A stretch of DNA of 64,000 nt from contig ML996687.1 in the NCBI GenBank assembly GCA_010356995.1, forward strand, positions 1,769,148 through 1,833,147, in the 5' to 3' direction. The translations under genes were made by a program, and so were the position numbers. Shown piece after piece: positions 44,316 through 55,528 of this stretch. The number at the start of each line of letters is the position of its first letter. The first letter of the stretch is position 1. The DNA comes from Trichodelitschia bisporula. Taxonomy: Eukaryota > Ascomycota > Dothideomycetes > Phaeotrichales > Phaeotrichaceae. The notes below the pieces were generated by a model, which searched no databases, had not been told where the DNA came from, and saw only the letters and a program-made list of their open reading frames with translations.

Positions 44316-45265
44316 CTTTGCGTGTAATCGGAGGGTTCTGATCGTTTACTGCGATGGAGGGATATGAGGGAAGCTGGATGGGAAAAGTTATTGGTTTCTA
44401 TGGTTAGCATTATACCTCTGGGGGATTGTGCTTTTTTGATGGGATGGCGACGGTGTCTTTCTTACGACTGAGCCTGTAGGCCTTTTTGCAGTGATGATTG
44501 AGTTAATAATTCACGGACGTGGTGCCGGTTTGTGGCAGATGCTCTACTATATATGGGGGACGACCAGCTGGCTGATAAGCTCATATGTCTGGACTGGACA
44601 GATCTGCACACGAAAGACAGATCCCACTCGATCCCACTCGATTCCACTCTCTCCCCCCACTCAACTCCCCTCAATTTTGACCTCAAACCCCACACCCCCT
44701 TGCTTTTTCAAACTGCGGGGAAAGGAATCAAGCTGCCTCATTAATCACCTACTCGCCATACGTACAGTACCAACGTAGTACCGCGTAATTGTCACTTCAG
44801 CCACACATGTCACAATGCTCTTACTGCGTCGGAAGATTTCCTTATCATCATTCATCCCGGTTGATCTGGTGCATGCATGAACACTGATCCAGCGACCGGC
44901 GAACGGGTTTCTGCACAGCCGCAGAGTCAAAGCCACGCTGGCCGACGAAGTGCGAAGGTCACCAGCGTCAGCTGCACCATCAGCTCACCCACTCCCAAGC
45001 CTGGCCAAACACCATGCCAACCACGGGTACGGTATGCACCCAGTGCCTCTAATTCGCATATAACGCCCGACGCTCGCTATAACTTCCTTGGAACCGGTCA
45101 TCTCGCAGCTTTGTGCCCAAAGCTCTCGGCGCATCTTCCGAGTCGGTCCAACCTGTCCCGGGATCTCTCAACACCAGATCTCCCAGCCACCTCAACTTCC
45201 ATACATAGTCCCCCCTCACCCACTTCTCTCCAACCAAAACCCTACCACCACCTCACGCCGCCGCA
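44316..45265. other. Intergenic region
   Basis: 950 bp; an open frame on the plus strand overlaps the next gene in another frame and is its shadow. No RNA gene seen. Confidence 0.45.
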
Positions 45266-45967
45266 ATGTGCCTCATCAAAGTCCGCCGCGACGACGACGA
45301 TGATGTCCACGTCCCCTACCGCCGCTCCTCGCGCGTTGTCCGCTCCTCTCACGAACACATCGGTTCCTCCACGCCGGTGCGGCGCTCCTCACGCATCATT
45401 GTGCGCCAGCGCACCTCGGAGCCTAAAATATCATACCCAGGCCCGCCGCCTCCCCCCGCGCCCATGCCATACCTACCACCGCCTCCGCAGCCCTATCCCC
45501 CGCCGCCACCTTCGCCTTACCCGCCGCGCATTCCCGTCCAGGCGGGCGGCGGGCTTGCGGTTCCACCTCCGCAGCCCATCCCCATTTTTGTCCAGCCGCC
45601 TCCTCCGCCGCCGCCTGCACCTGCGCCCGCACCACCACCCCCGCCTATGCCACACCACCATCATCCGCCGCCGCCTCCATCACAGTCAGGGGTGCACTAC
45701 GTTCAAGTTTCGCCGCGGAGCAGCATCTCGGACCATAGTGATTACCGGTATGAGCGGCGGGAGGTGCGGTATGAGCGGGATTACTCTCCGGCAAGGTCCT
45801 CGAGAGGGGATCATTACGAGTACCGGTATGTGGATGGGCCGGCGGAGCGGGAGCATGAGAGGTACCCGAGACGGGACCGGAGTCGGAGTCGTGGGCGGGG
45901 GTACGACGAAGAACGGACTACGGTGAAGGTGCGGAGGGGCCATGGGGATTCGCGGTATGAGTACTGA
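45266..45967 (+). CDS. Proline-rich low-complexity protein with Arg/Tyr tail
   Basis: Single exon, 233 aa. It opens MCLIKVRRDDDDDVHVPYRR, followed by basic RRSSR motifs, then ~105 residues of near-pure proline repeats (PPPPP, MPHHHHPPPPP), then RYERREVRYERDYSPARSSR and an Arg/Ser/Asp-rich tail ending DSRYEY. The combination of a short conserved head, polyproline and RS/RY tail occurs in several fungal proteins annotated only as hypothetical. The proline tract would bind SH3 or profilin-like domains, and the RS-like tail hints at RNA or condensate interactions; both are inferences from composition. Codon bias towards C/G reflects the GC-rich proline codons. Confidence 0.75.
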   Translation: MCLIKVRRDDDDDVHVPYRRSSRVVRSSHEHIGSSTPVRRSSRIIVRQRTSEPKISYPGPPPPPAPMPYLPPPPQPYPPPPPSPYPPRIPVQAGGGLAVPPPQPIPIFVQPPPPPPPAPAPAPPPPPMPHHHHPPPPPSQSGVHYVQVSPRSSISDHSDYRYERREVRYERDYSPARSSRGDHYEYRYVDGPAEREHERYPRRDRSRSRGRGYDEERTTVKVRRGHGDSRYEY

Positions 45968-46492
45968 GCTTGCAGTGTTCGTCTGCGACGTTATTGTCAG
46001 TTTTTTTTTGCATTCTCTCTACTTTTGGCCTATGAGGACTTCGGCGTGGCATAGAGCTTGAGCTTTGGTTTATGCGGCTTTTTGGGGATTGGCTGATGAC
46101 GTTCCGTGCGAGGGACGAAATCGCGCACATGGACATCGGTTTGGGATACCACTCATGTATGATGGAAATTTTTGAGTATGATAGGTAGTAACGAGCAGAT
46201 AAATACTTTCACGAGTTGTTTTTGGTGACGTTCAGCCTTATTCAAGCGGTTCGACATGTGCTCAACAATCCGAAGTCGCGTGCCCAGAAACTCCACCACC
46301 TCCGGCCACAACGTCACCTCTGTGCGAATCCTCCACGAATTCACGAGCTGACCCAGCTCACCAGCCCACACCAAACCGCATCCTCAGACCGTCCCCGCCG
46401 CACAGGCAAACAACCCTCAGACACCTACCCACCCTAATGCGCCACTACCCACTCCTCTTCCACGCGCCCCTCCCCGGCCCACCCCGCTCGTC
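45968..46492. promoter_or_regulatory. Promoter region of the synaptojanin-like gene
   Basis: 525 bp. The last 150 bases are C-rich with CCACC, a typical leader. No gene seen. Confidence 0.45.
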
Positions 46493-49400
46493 ATGTCCGT
46501 TTCCGTCCTGGTGCGCGACTCGCCGTCCCGCGCCATCGCCCTGCAAACTGATCACCATGTCCTAATTTTTACGCCTAACAATGGCGGCGGCCAGCGGTCC
46601 GGCAACGGATCCCGCAACGGCAGCAGTATACACCTCGGTGCGCCCACGGATGCCGATGTCCCGCGCTGCATGGTTGAGTTCGCGCCTGCCCGTGGCGTGG
46701 ATCTCTCGGCATATAGGCCTGCGGGTGCACGACGGGTCCATGGCACGCTGGGCTTGATTGCCCTTGGCGGGGATGTCTTCCTGTGCGTTGTGAGTGGGAA
46801 CTCACCGCGGGTGGCGGGGGTGCGGCCCGGCGAGACGGTGACCCGGATCGAAGCGGTGGAGTTTCACTGCGTCAGCGGCTCGGCATGGGATGGAGTGCTT
46901 GGTGAAGGGGTAAATCGGTATCCGACTGAGGATGTGGATGAGGAGGGGTTTGATGGGCGAGAGGGCGCCATCGAGCATCCATGTTTGGCACTTAAGAAGC
47001 TGTTGAGCAGCGGGTCATTTTACTACAGCGCGGATTTTGATGTTACGAGGCGGCTTCAGAAGAGGTGTGTGGGGTGGTGTGCGGGACCTCGAGGATGAAA
47101 GCTGACATGCCAGACTCAATGATGACGAGACGACGATTGCGATTGATAGCTTGGATGCTGGGTTCCTATGGAACTCATTCATGATCCAGCCGCTAGTCGA
47201 TTTCCGCTCCCGCCTCTCACGAAACGAGAAGGCAGCTCTCGATGCGTCGGGCATGCTCACGTCGGCTATCCGCGGTTTCTGCCAGGAGATGATTGTCCCG
47301 GCGTCTTCGGATCCGTTTAATGAGACTGGCTACGGCGATCCTGCGCACTTGACGCTTATTTCCCGCCTCTCCTGCCGCCGCGCAGGCACGCGGTTTAACT
47401 CGCGTGGCATCGATGACGACGGCAATGTGGCCAACTACGTGGAGAGCGAGACCATTTTCTGGAGCCCATGCGGTCAAAAAGGTGGCACCTGTTTCTCATA
47501 CGTCCAAGTCCGTGGCAGCGTGCCGGTCTTCTGGGAGCAGCAGACAGCCCTCCTACCCGGACAGCAAAAGCCTACGCCGACGCGCTCGGTTGAAGCTACG
47601 CAGCCGGCCTTTGACAAACACTTTGAGAACCTGGAGCACTCGTACGACGCCGTACATGTGGTCAACCTGCTCAGCAAGGAGGGGAACAAGCCAGGTGAGA
47701 TTGAGCTCACAAAGCGCTTCGAACAGCATATCTCGCGCAGCGCGCTCAACGGCAAGGAGAGCCTGGGGGCCTCGGAACACCAACTGCTCAAATACACCGA
47801 TTACGATTTTCATGCTGAGACCCGTGGGCCGGGCGGCTATGTTGCTGCAAGTGGAATAATGGACCTGATTCAAGACTCCATGAGGGCCTTTGGGTACCTA
47901 TACGCGCACGACGTGGAAGAGTTTGATAAATCCGGGACGTCAGTTATGCGCAAGGCTATTCCCGAGCGTATACAGACGGGTGTATTCCGGACGAATTGCC
48001 TCGACTGCTTGGACCGGACGAATCTCATCCAGACCATCATTAGCATATTCGCCTTGGAGATGTTTCTACACGATCTCCGCATACACGTGACACCGGATTT
48101 TAGAGCTCGCCATGATACGCTCTGGGCAGACAACGGCGATGCTCTATCACGCATCTATGCTGGCACCGGTGCGCTCAAGTCATCGTTTACCCGCCACGGT
48201 AAAATGTCGCTTGGTGGCCTGCTGGCAGATGCCCGGAAGAGTGCGACGCGCATGTATATCAACAACTTTGCGGACAAGGGCCGGCAAAATACGATTGACA
48301 TGCTGTTGGGCCGGCTGATGGGGCAGGTGGCGGTCCATCTCTACGACCCGATCAACGACTGGGTCCAGATGGAGCTCCGGCGGCGAGCGTCAGAATTTTC
48401 GTCCACCCAGTCCATACGCGTTTTCGTAGGCACGTTCAACTTAAACGGAAAGACGACGGGAATCAACTCTGATCTGCGTCCGTGGTTGTGTCCTGATGTC
48501 GCATTTTCGCAGCAGAACCCGGAGGTTGTGGCCATCGGGTTTCAGGAGATTGTCGAACTGAGCCCACAGCAGATTATGTCTGAAGATCCGGCCAGGCGAC
48601 AGGCGTGGGAGCAGGCGGTGAAGCGCACGCTGAATGATCATGCGGCGGAAAAGGGGGATGAGGAATATGTGCTCCTTCGCGGAGTCCAGTTGGTGGGCGC
48701 TTCGTTGTCAGTGTTCGTCAAGGCGAGCGTCCTGCCGTACATCAAGAACGTAGAGGGTGCTATAAAAAAGGTAATATTCCGCTCGTATCCCTTCGAGTTT
48801 GCTGACTCTTTGAGACCGGCCTGTCTGGCATGGCTGGCAATAAGGGCGCCGTGGCCATCCGCATGGACTATTGCAATACATCCCTCTGCTTCGTGACCGC
48901 ACATTTGGCCGCTGGCTTCGCCAACTATGATGAACGACACCGCGACTACCGCACGATCAGCTCCGGCCTTCGCTTCCTCCGCAACCGCACCATTGACGCG
49001 CACGACACTGTAATATGGTTCGGCGACTTCAATTACCGCATCGGGCTCAGCAACGAGAAGGTCCGGAAGCTCATTGAGCACGGCAACTACGACGAACTCC
49101 TGGCAAACGACCAGCTGCACCTCGCGATGACGCATGCCGCAGGCACCGGTGTCTTCAGCCACTACGACGAAGCGCGGATTACGTTTCCGCCGACATACAA
49201 GTTCGACCTCGGCACTGACAACTACGACAGCTCGGAGAAGTCTCGCATTCCGGCCTGGTGTGACCGCGTGCTGCGTAAAGGGCTCAATGTGCGCCAGGCC
49301 AACTACAACACGGCGCCACTGAAGTTCTCTGACCATCGCCCTGTCTACGCTACCTTCCATGTCGAGGTCAGCATGGTCGATGAGAAGCATCGCGACGCCC

Positions 49401-50215
49401 TGAGTGCGCAACTCTACGCGCAGCGCAAGGCTGATGTCGGCGGGCGGTCGCCTGCGCTGACCGCTGACCCCACGGACGAGGAAGACTTGCTTGACTTCGA
49501 TCCGCCGGCCAATCACCCCGCGGCCCCAAGCACAAGTAATCGGAAATGGTGGCTGGACAACGGTGCAGCCCTCCCCTACTGTTCCCCAAATTCACACACT
49601 AACTTCTCAGGTCTTCCTGCCCACACTACCCTCCGTTCCCCAACAAATCATGCCCCCAATCCCGCCCGCCCAGCAAACCCCTTCGTCCCTTCGGACGAGC
49701 CAGACTGGGTAAGGGTCGAGCGTATCACGCCCTCCCCGCCCGGACCGTACGATGGCAGCTTCCACGGTTTGCCGCCTCCGCTCGTGCCCTCCCCTGCACC
49801 GTCGGCATCGTCTGTCCCGCGGCTGCCCCCTCGCCGCCAGGACACGGGTGGGAGTGTAAGTGGAAGCTCGATTTTGCCAGCGTCGTCGGCTAGGTCCTCT
49901 GTTGCATCGGCGCAGGCGGCTGTCGTTAAGCGCAAGGCAGCCCCGCCGGTGCCCAAGAAGCCATCAACCCTCGCGCATGCGGCTTCGTTGCCGGATTTGG
50001 CGGAGTTGAATCTTAAGGATGCGCCTGTTGTTCCACCGCCGCGGCGGGCGGGGACGGGGGTCGGGAACATTGCGGCGAATGGGAATGGAAATGGGGTGGG
50101 AGCGCCGGCGTTGCCCCCGCGGAAGGCGGTGCGCGGTGGGCTTATGGATGAGGCGGATGAGGAGGGGATGATGGGGTTGAGTGGGTGGGAAGTTTTGAAG
50201 CCAGGACCGGGCTAG
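46493..50215 (+). CDS. Synaptojanin-type phosphoinositide phosphatase (Inp51/52/53 family)
   Basis: Exons 46493-47064, 47114-48770, 48815-49562 and 49611-50215, 1193 aa. The last intron (49563-49610, ACTAAC branch, TTCTCAG) has 48 nt and no stop, so retention would add 16 residues (1209 aa). The N-terminal Sac domain carries FRTNCLDCLDRTN, the active-site C-X5-R, near residue 490. The 5-phosphatase domain follows (VFVGTFNLNGK, GFQEIVEL, FGDFNYRI, SRIPAWCDRVL, SDHRPVYA), all catalytic motifs intact. The C-terminal ~280 residues are Pro-rich (PPVPKKPS, PPLPP-like), suited to SH3 partners. Role: converts PI(4,5)P2 and PI3P/PI4P to PI, in endocytosis and Golgi-endosome traffic. Which yeast paralogue it equals cannot be told. 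Confidence 0.93.
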
Positions 50216-50378
50216 GACCCCAGGGGGGTTGTAATGACGGACATGACAGGTATACGACATGGGTAGCGAAGGAGCGGGAACTCAAAAGTATAGATTCATT
50301 GCCATTGTCTTGCCATCTTACCCATCCACACCGTGCCCAACGCCGTCAAACTCCCTCCCACTCGCCCATAACCCCGAC

Positions 50379-51093
50379 CTACGAAGCCACAGCCTGCGCA
50401 AACACCTTGGCCGCAAGCTCGCTCAGCAGCCGCGCTTTCTCACTCTGCGGCAGCTCCTGATACACAGAATACACGCTCTTGCCACGCGAATCCCGCACCG
50501 CTCCCAGCCTATTCCCCGCCACGGCGCCCGCTATCGCCCCCGGCATGTTGGCTACGATGAATCCCATCGCCCCGCCACTCACTCCGCCGACGATACTCCA
50601 AAACCGGCCCGTGGGGGTAGCCTGCGCGCCCTCCGCCAGACCCTCTTCACGGAGCATCTCCTCAAACGCAGTCCCGAACTGCGCGTTCGCACGCGAATCC
50701 TCCTCCGCATCGTTCTCTGTGTTACTCGACCCAAACGGGAAGAAAGAACTGAACGGAAACCCGCCGCCGCCGGTGGTACCTCCGGTCTGGGAGCTGTTCT
50801 GCTGCTCGTGGAACGCGCGCGCGGCGTCGTAATCGGACCGCCGGGTCGCATCGCTGAGCGTGTAGTACGCGTCGTTGATTTGCTGGAACTGTTTCGTGCG
50901 GGTGGCGCGCTCGGGGGAGTGCGCTGGGACGCGGTCTGGGTGGGATTTGAGGGCGGCGCGTTTGTAGGCTTCGCGGATTTGGGCGGCGGTGGCGGTGGGG
51001 GGGATGGAGAGGAGGGTGTAGTAGTCGGGGAGGGCTGCGGGTAAGGTTAGTGGGGTTGGGAGGGAAGGGGGGGGGCTTACGGTCTGAGGACAT
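50379..51093 (-). CDS. J-domain protein with C-terminal glycine-zipper membrane segment
   Basis: Exons 51093-51081 (only 13 coding bases, MSSD plus one base) and 51034-50379, 222 aa. The J domain starts at PDYYTLLSIPPTATAAQIREAYK, has the HPD motif in LKSHPDRVPAH and ends in FQQINDAYYTLSDATRRSDYD. A Gly/Ser/Phe-rich linker (GGGGFPFSSFFPFGSS) leads to an acidic stretch and a Gly-rich hydrophobic segment (SIVGGVSGGAMGFIVANMPGAIAGAVAGN). The first exon replaces an in-frame extension that would otherwise run to 51206 through unlikely sequence; the GTAAGC donor and CCGCAG acceptor are good. Role: co-chaperone stimulating an Hsp70, perhaps at a membrane. Confidence 0.85.
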
Positions 51094-51765
51094 TTTGATG
51101 GTGGGAGGGTGATTCTTGGGTTAGGGTGATGGGGGCGAGAGTAGATTCCGGGAGGATAGAGTTGATATCGTGAGAGGCAGCAAGGCTGAACGTCGTCCAA
51201 GGACACCTGTACCCTATTGCCCCTCGCCGACTCATCATCCGATGACGTCTCCCGCCAAGCAACATCCCCTCAGGCCGCACCTCGATCCCCAGGCATCAAT
51301 CCGCAGGGTCCTCGAGCACCATCCGAAGTTCCCCCATCCAGCAGCATGCTTCACCGCATCGCGCACCAATTATAGCCCTCTTGTCCATCACCAATCGCTC
51401 CGCTCTCCTTGCTGCCTCTCGCCAGACCAAACTAACGCACATCACTCGTCCCACGTGCATGCGCGGGCGCGCCCCCGCCTGCGCCCCGGACCCAACCACC
51501 GCTTTTCGTCCCGCCTCGCGCGGTGCTTGGCGGGTTGTGGCGGGCGTGGACGGGGGGTTTAAGGCGCATACGGGCGTATCTCACCTTCACGTCTGTTGCT
51601 TTCGAACCCTTCATTGCTTGCGTCGCATCTACCCCGTCGCGCTCGTCCCATCTTCATCGAGCTGTTGCGCCCCATTGTCGCGCTTCACTTAGCCTCACGA
51701 GCTTCGCTGAGCTTCGCTGCTCCCGCCTCACCACCGAGCTCCCCTGAGCTCCACCTCTTCGCACC
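51094..51765. promoter_or_regulatory. Divergent promoter region, J-protein and GGM-repeat protein
   Basis: 672 bp, C-rich on the plus strand. Several overlapping weak ORFs, none supported. Confidence 0.45.
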
Positions 51766-52191
51766 ATGCCCTGGCCCTTCACCTCCCCCTCCTCCCGCCG
51801 TCACTCCTCGCGCGCAGGAAGCACCTACAGCCGCACGTCCAGCAGCAGCTACTACAAGCGACGCCCCCGCGACGGGTACATCGCGCGACTGATCTACAAA
51901 CTCAAGCACCTGTTCCGCGAGCTGTGGTACTACGCACGGCACAACCCCATCAAGATCTTTTTCGTCCTGATGCCGTTGATCAGCGGGGGCGTACTGGCGG
52001 GCTTTGCGCGCAAACTGGGGATCCGCTTGCCGAGTTTCCTTGCGGGGAAGGGGGGAGGGAGGAGGGGAGGCGGTGGGGGGTATTATGGGAGTCAGGGGTA
52101 TGGGAGTGAGGGAGGTTTGGGTGGGATGGGAGGGATGGGAGGGATGGGGGGGATGGGGAGTCTGATGAGTGTTGCGAAGGCGTTTTTGTAG
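51766..52191 (+). CDS. Small membrane protein with Gly-Met-rich tail
   Basis: Single exon, 141 aa. The N-terminal ~55 residues are basic and Ser/Arg/Tyr-rich (MPWPFTSPSSRRHSSRAGST, SSYYKRRPRDGY). A hydrophobic segment (NPIKIFFVLMPLISGGVLAGFA, about residues 59-80) follows a basic helix (KLKHLFRELWYYAR). The tail is GKGGGRRGGGGGYYGSQGYGS and then repeated GGM units (GGMGGMGGMGGMGS), ending SVAKAFL. I do not recognise the family. The basic side before the helix predicts a cytosolic N-terminus. The GGM units come from tandem GGGATG-type repeats at 52120-52160 and may vary in number. Confidence 0.7.
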   Translation: MPWPFTSPSSRRHSSRAGSTYSRTSSSSYYKRRPRDGYIARLIYKLKHLFRELWYYARHNPIKIFFVLMPLISGGVLAGFARKLGIRLPSFLAGKGGGRRGGGGGYYGSQGYGSEGGLGGMGGMGGMGGMGSLMSVAKAFL

Positions 52192-52590
52192 GGGCGTGAT
52201 GGGGGTGGGACTCGGGATGGTATGGAGGTCAGTGGGCTGGGTTGGGACGACGCCTACGAGCTTGGGGTGTTGACGTTGGTCTGTTCTCCTTCTACGACCA
52301 CTGAACGAGCATCTGCGAAGACTACGCTTTTGGGTGCGACGACGGAGCATGGTATGTACGCGTACAGGTTATTTCATTCACTGTTTGAGGATGGCATCGA
52401 CGGTCTTGTCGTTTAGATACCGCCTCGTTTGGAAAATTATGAAGGTACGAATTCAAAACTGCTTGAACTCCGACAATGAACAGGATGCCTCACCAACTCC
52501 CAAAGTAGCGTGTCTAAAGCTCCGTCCTGGGTATTTCGACTTTTGATCCGAACGCCCTACACCAACTAGAAGAGCCCCTTAAAACTACTC
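52192..52590. other. Convergent 3' flanks
   Basis: 399 bp between opposing stops; no gene seen. Confidence 0.5.
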
Positions 52591-53471
52591 CTAGTACTCT
52601 TTCTCGAAGGTCTTCATAATGGGCGTGGCCGCATCGATGAACTTCTCCAGGTCCTTGTCGAGGTTCTCCAAGTTCTCCTTGCGCTTGTTGTTCTCCGCAA
52701 TCAGGCCCTGCTTGCGCTTCAACAAGCCCTGGCGCTTCTCCTCGAGCGCCTGCCGCTCCACATGCTCATGCTCAATCCGCGCGACCATAAGATCATGCTC
52801 CGAGCTCTCGCGATGCTCGGGGAACTGCTCGAGAAACTGTTCGACGGGAATAAGCGGGAGGGACTGATATTTGTGACTGTTCCCATCAGCATTAGCATCA
52901 AGCCACAAAAAGATACATACTCATAATTCTCGCACAACGCAATCTCCCCAATCAAATGCCTCTGCTCATAATACAAATTCTGCAACTGCAAATGCAGCGT
53001 ATCGACCTCCAACCGCGCATCCGCAGTAGCCTGCTTCGTTGCCCGCACCGCAAGCAGCGCAGTCCGGTTCTGGTACCGCATCTGCGCGACCTGGGCCAGG
53101 AGCGCCTTCTGCTGCTTCGCGAGGTCGGGCTGGAGTTCTGCCGGCGTGCTGCCTGCCGTATAGTGCTTTTCGAGCAGGGCGAGGATGGAGAGACATTGCT
53201 CGCGTGCGAGCGACGCGGCGGCGAGCACGCTGCGCAGCTGCGGGTCTGTGACGATGGTGTCGGCGGTCATGGTTGGGGCGGGGAGGGGGGAGGGTTGAGG
53301 AGCGGAGGTGGGTTGCGGCGCGTCTTGTTCTTGTAACCAGGAGCGGACGTCGGCGTATGGAGGTACTTCGCTGACGGGCGAGTGTTGCTGGAGCCCGGCG
53401 CGGAGGTCGGCGTTTTTGGCTTTGTCGCGGGTGGGAGCGGAGGGAAGGTCGATGTGCATGTTCCGCGACAT
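52591..53471 (-). CDS. THO complex subunit 5-like protein
   Basis: Exons 53471-52921 and 52876-52591, 278 aa. The 44-nt intron has GTATGT, a GCTAATG branch and GAACAG, and joins CENYD to HKYQSLPLIPVEQF. The central and C-terminal parts are helical coiled coil: LRSVLAAASLAREQCLSI, LQNLYYEQRHLIGEIALCEN, LEEKRQGLLKRKQGLIAEN and LENLDKDLEKFIDAATPIMKTFEKEY. The LYYEQRHLxxEI and LPLIPVEQF elements match the THOC5 family. Role: part of THO/TREX, coupling transcription with mRNA packaging and export in the nucleus. A shorter start (MTADTIVTDPQLRSVL, 53270) is possible, since the first ~65 residues are less conserved in type. Confidence 0.8.
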
Positions 53472-53907
53472 GGTGAGGTGGTCAGGTGACTTGTGGCACG
53501 TCGGCTCTATCGCTTTTGTGTGGAGATGTTATAGAGGCAATTGAGCGTAACCTGTTAGTTGAGGAGGTTGTATCACGTTGTAGGCACTAAATCAAGGTAT
53601 TGCTGGCTCCATTCATCCGCATTTACTGGCTGAGACCTGCATTTAGTGCAATTTGGTACATGGCGGTCAGGACAATTAGCTCATGGCTTTTCTGCAGCCT
53701 CACTGACGTAGGCGTAGTCTAGATCACGGATATATTCAAGCCAAACCAGTCTGTGACATGCGTCTGAAAGTGGCGGCATATAGTATTTGACGAAGTTCAA
53801 AACATCCCCAACTCCGGTATCGGTGACAAAGGTCGCTGGGATATCCCTCTACATTACATACAACCCTTACTCGTGCAATGACCAACATCTCGTCGTAGAA
53901 ACCTAGT
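53472..53907. other. Upstream region of the THOC5-like gene and 3' flank of EMC2
   Basis: 436 bp; no gene seen. Confidence 0.5.
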
Positions 53908-55146
53908 TCATCGTTCTACGTGCTTCTCTTCACGGTTCAGCAGCTCCCGTGCCGCAATGACCTCAGCCCTGTCGTACCCGTCCCATCCTCGCTCTGCAGC
54001 AGCGTTCCGCCTAACGATGTTTGCAAGTCGCTCGGTTGACTTTTCGTTAAGACGCTCGACGATTTGGACCGAAGGCAGGGGCAGGTCGGAGAAGGCGGAA
54101 TCCGTGGTATTGGAAGCGGACTTCGGGGCACTAGGAAGAACTTCCAGCAGCCGCTTGGTGACCTAGCCTGTTAGCATCGAAAATCAAACAAGACGTCTGT
54201 AGCTACCAGTTTGAGGCCGTAGTAGCCGCGGAGATAATTATCGCAGAGCTCAATGCTTCTGCAATACCGCCGCATAGATTCAGCCATGGCCCGAATGGCC
54301 TCGCCTGGGTTGCTGGAAAAGATAGACTGTCCATAGAGGAACGTGACTTCCGCTAACCGCGCATGCACCTGTCCTTGTCAATGATATCCACTTGAGGACC
54401 ACTGAACCCACATTCCACGCATGCGGGAGAATCAAGATGATCTCCTCCAGACAGAAGATGGCGCGCTCAAAGTCGCTTTGCGAAACATACAGCTCCGCGA
54501 GCTCCGACCACGCCTCGCCGTCAGTAGGCGAAGAGTTTAGGAACTCGACGAGCTGGGTGATGGCCTCTGGTATGCGGCCCATCGACTTGAGAAGTGCTAT
54601 GCGGCGCTTTTGCACGGGCTATTTCTGTTAGTTGCTAGATACAACCAGAGGTAAGGACCAGGCGCTGGGTGAGAAGCCGGTGGTTCCCATCGTTTCCATA
54701 ATCGTGGGCTGCCACAAGTCGTGGACACGAGGGGGAGCGCCGGGTTCTCACCCAACCCCGGTTGTACGCACAAAGTTCGTAGGCTCCTTCTCAAGCTCGG
54801 CTTTATACTCATCCAGCACTTTGATGCAGTCCTGCTCCGTCTCTGCCTTTGATTCGGCCCACATGCCCTTAAACGCCATGACCCGCTCATTGGACTCGCC
54901 GAACCGCGCAACGAGCCTATCCAGCAGCAACCGAGCCGACTTGTCATCACCGGTGCGTAAGCACGCAAGATACACGTTCTCGTACGTCCCCCATGTGTCC
55001 TGCGTTTCGTTGCCGAAGAGGACGGAAAGCGGCCACGGGAGCGTCGCGGCAATGGAAGGCTGGAGGATATGCGGCGCCTGCTGGGAGAGATACAGTGTCT
55101 CCTCTTTTGTGAGATTCGGCGGCGGCGAGATAAGATCGACGGACAT
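53908..55146 (-). CDS. emc2: ER membrane protein complex subunit 2 (EMC2)
   Basis: Exons 55146-54772, 54618-54412, 54368-54207 and 54162-53908, 332 aa. Introns are 153, 43 and 44 nt; the first is long for this window and ends AAATAG. The protein is a TPR solenoid: ENVYLACLRTGDDKSARLLL, PVQKRRIALLKSMGRIPEAI, EAWSELAELYVSQSDFERAIFCLEE, HARLAEVTFLYGQ and RYCRSIELCDNYLRGYYGLKL, in the order found in yeast and human EMC2. A charged C-terminal region follows (EVIAARELLNREEKHVER). Role: cytosolic scaffold of the EMC insertase, which inserts tail-anchored and multipass proteins into the ER. It is divergent from AP-3 delta across 382 bp. Confidence 0.92.
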
Positions 55147-55528
55147 TGCGGGAGGTTGATGCGGAAAAACTGTTGGGTGGATGCGGAGGATGTGGTACGT
55201 AGTAAATAGTAGAACTAGAGGTTGCGACGCGTTCCAAGGGTGTTGCGACGTCGGCTTGTTCCGTGGCGGAAGCTGGCGACGCCGGTCGTCATTCACTGGG
55301 CAGCACAGGGATTAACCGCGTGCGCCTTTGCCGTGCGGGACATCAGCGAACATCGCGACATAATCCGGCCTCACGCTTCTCAGCTCGTCATGTCTGGCTA
55401 GCCTGTGTGCTCTTTCACCTCCCCGAATAATGTCTGCCCCCCGCACATACCCAGGACCGCCCGACGCACTCGCCCACCAGCTGGTTAAGCTCCGCAGACG
55501 ATAAGCTGCCCCGCGGCCCCCCACCAAT
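55147..55528. promoter_or_regulatory. Bidirectional promoter of emc2 and AP-3 delta
   Basis: 382 bp between the two start codons. No TATA box stands out. A minus-strand frame across 55312-55729 overlaps the AP-3 start and is not supported. Confidence 0.5.

Noticed and set aside
44877-45926. Plus-strand 349-aa open frame
   Set aside because: It is Ser/Pro/Arg low-complexity and overlaps the proline-rich gene in another frame; a shadow of its biased codons.
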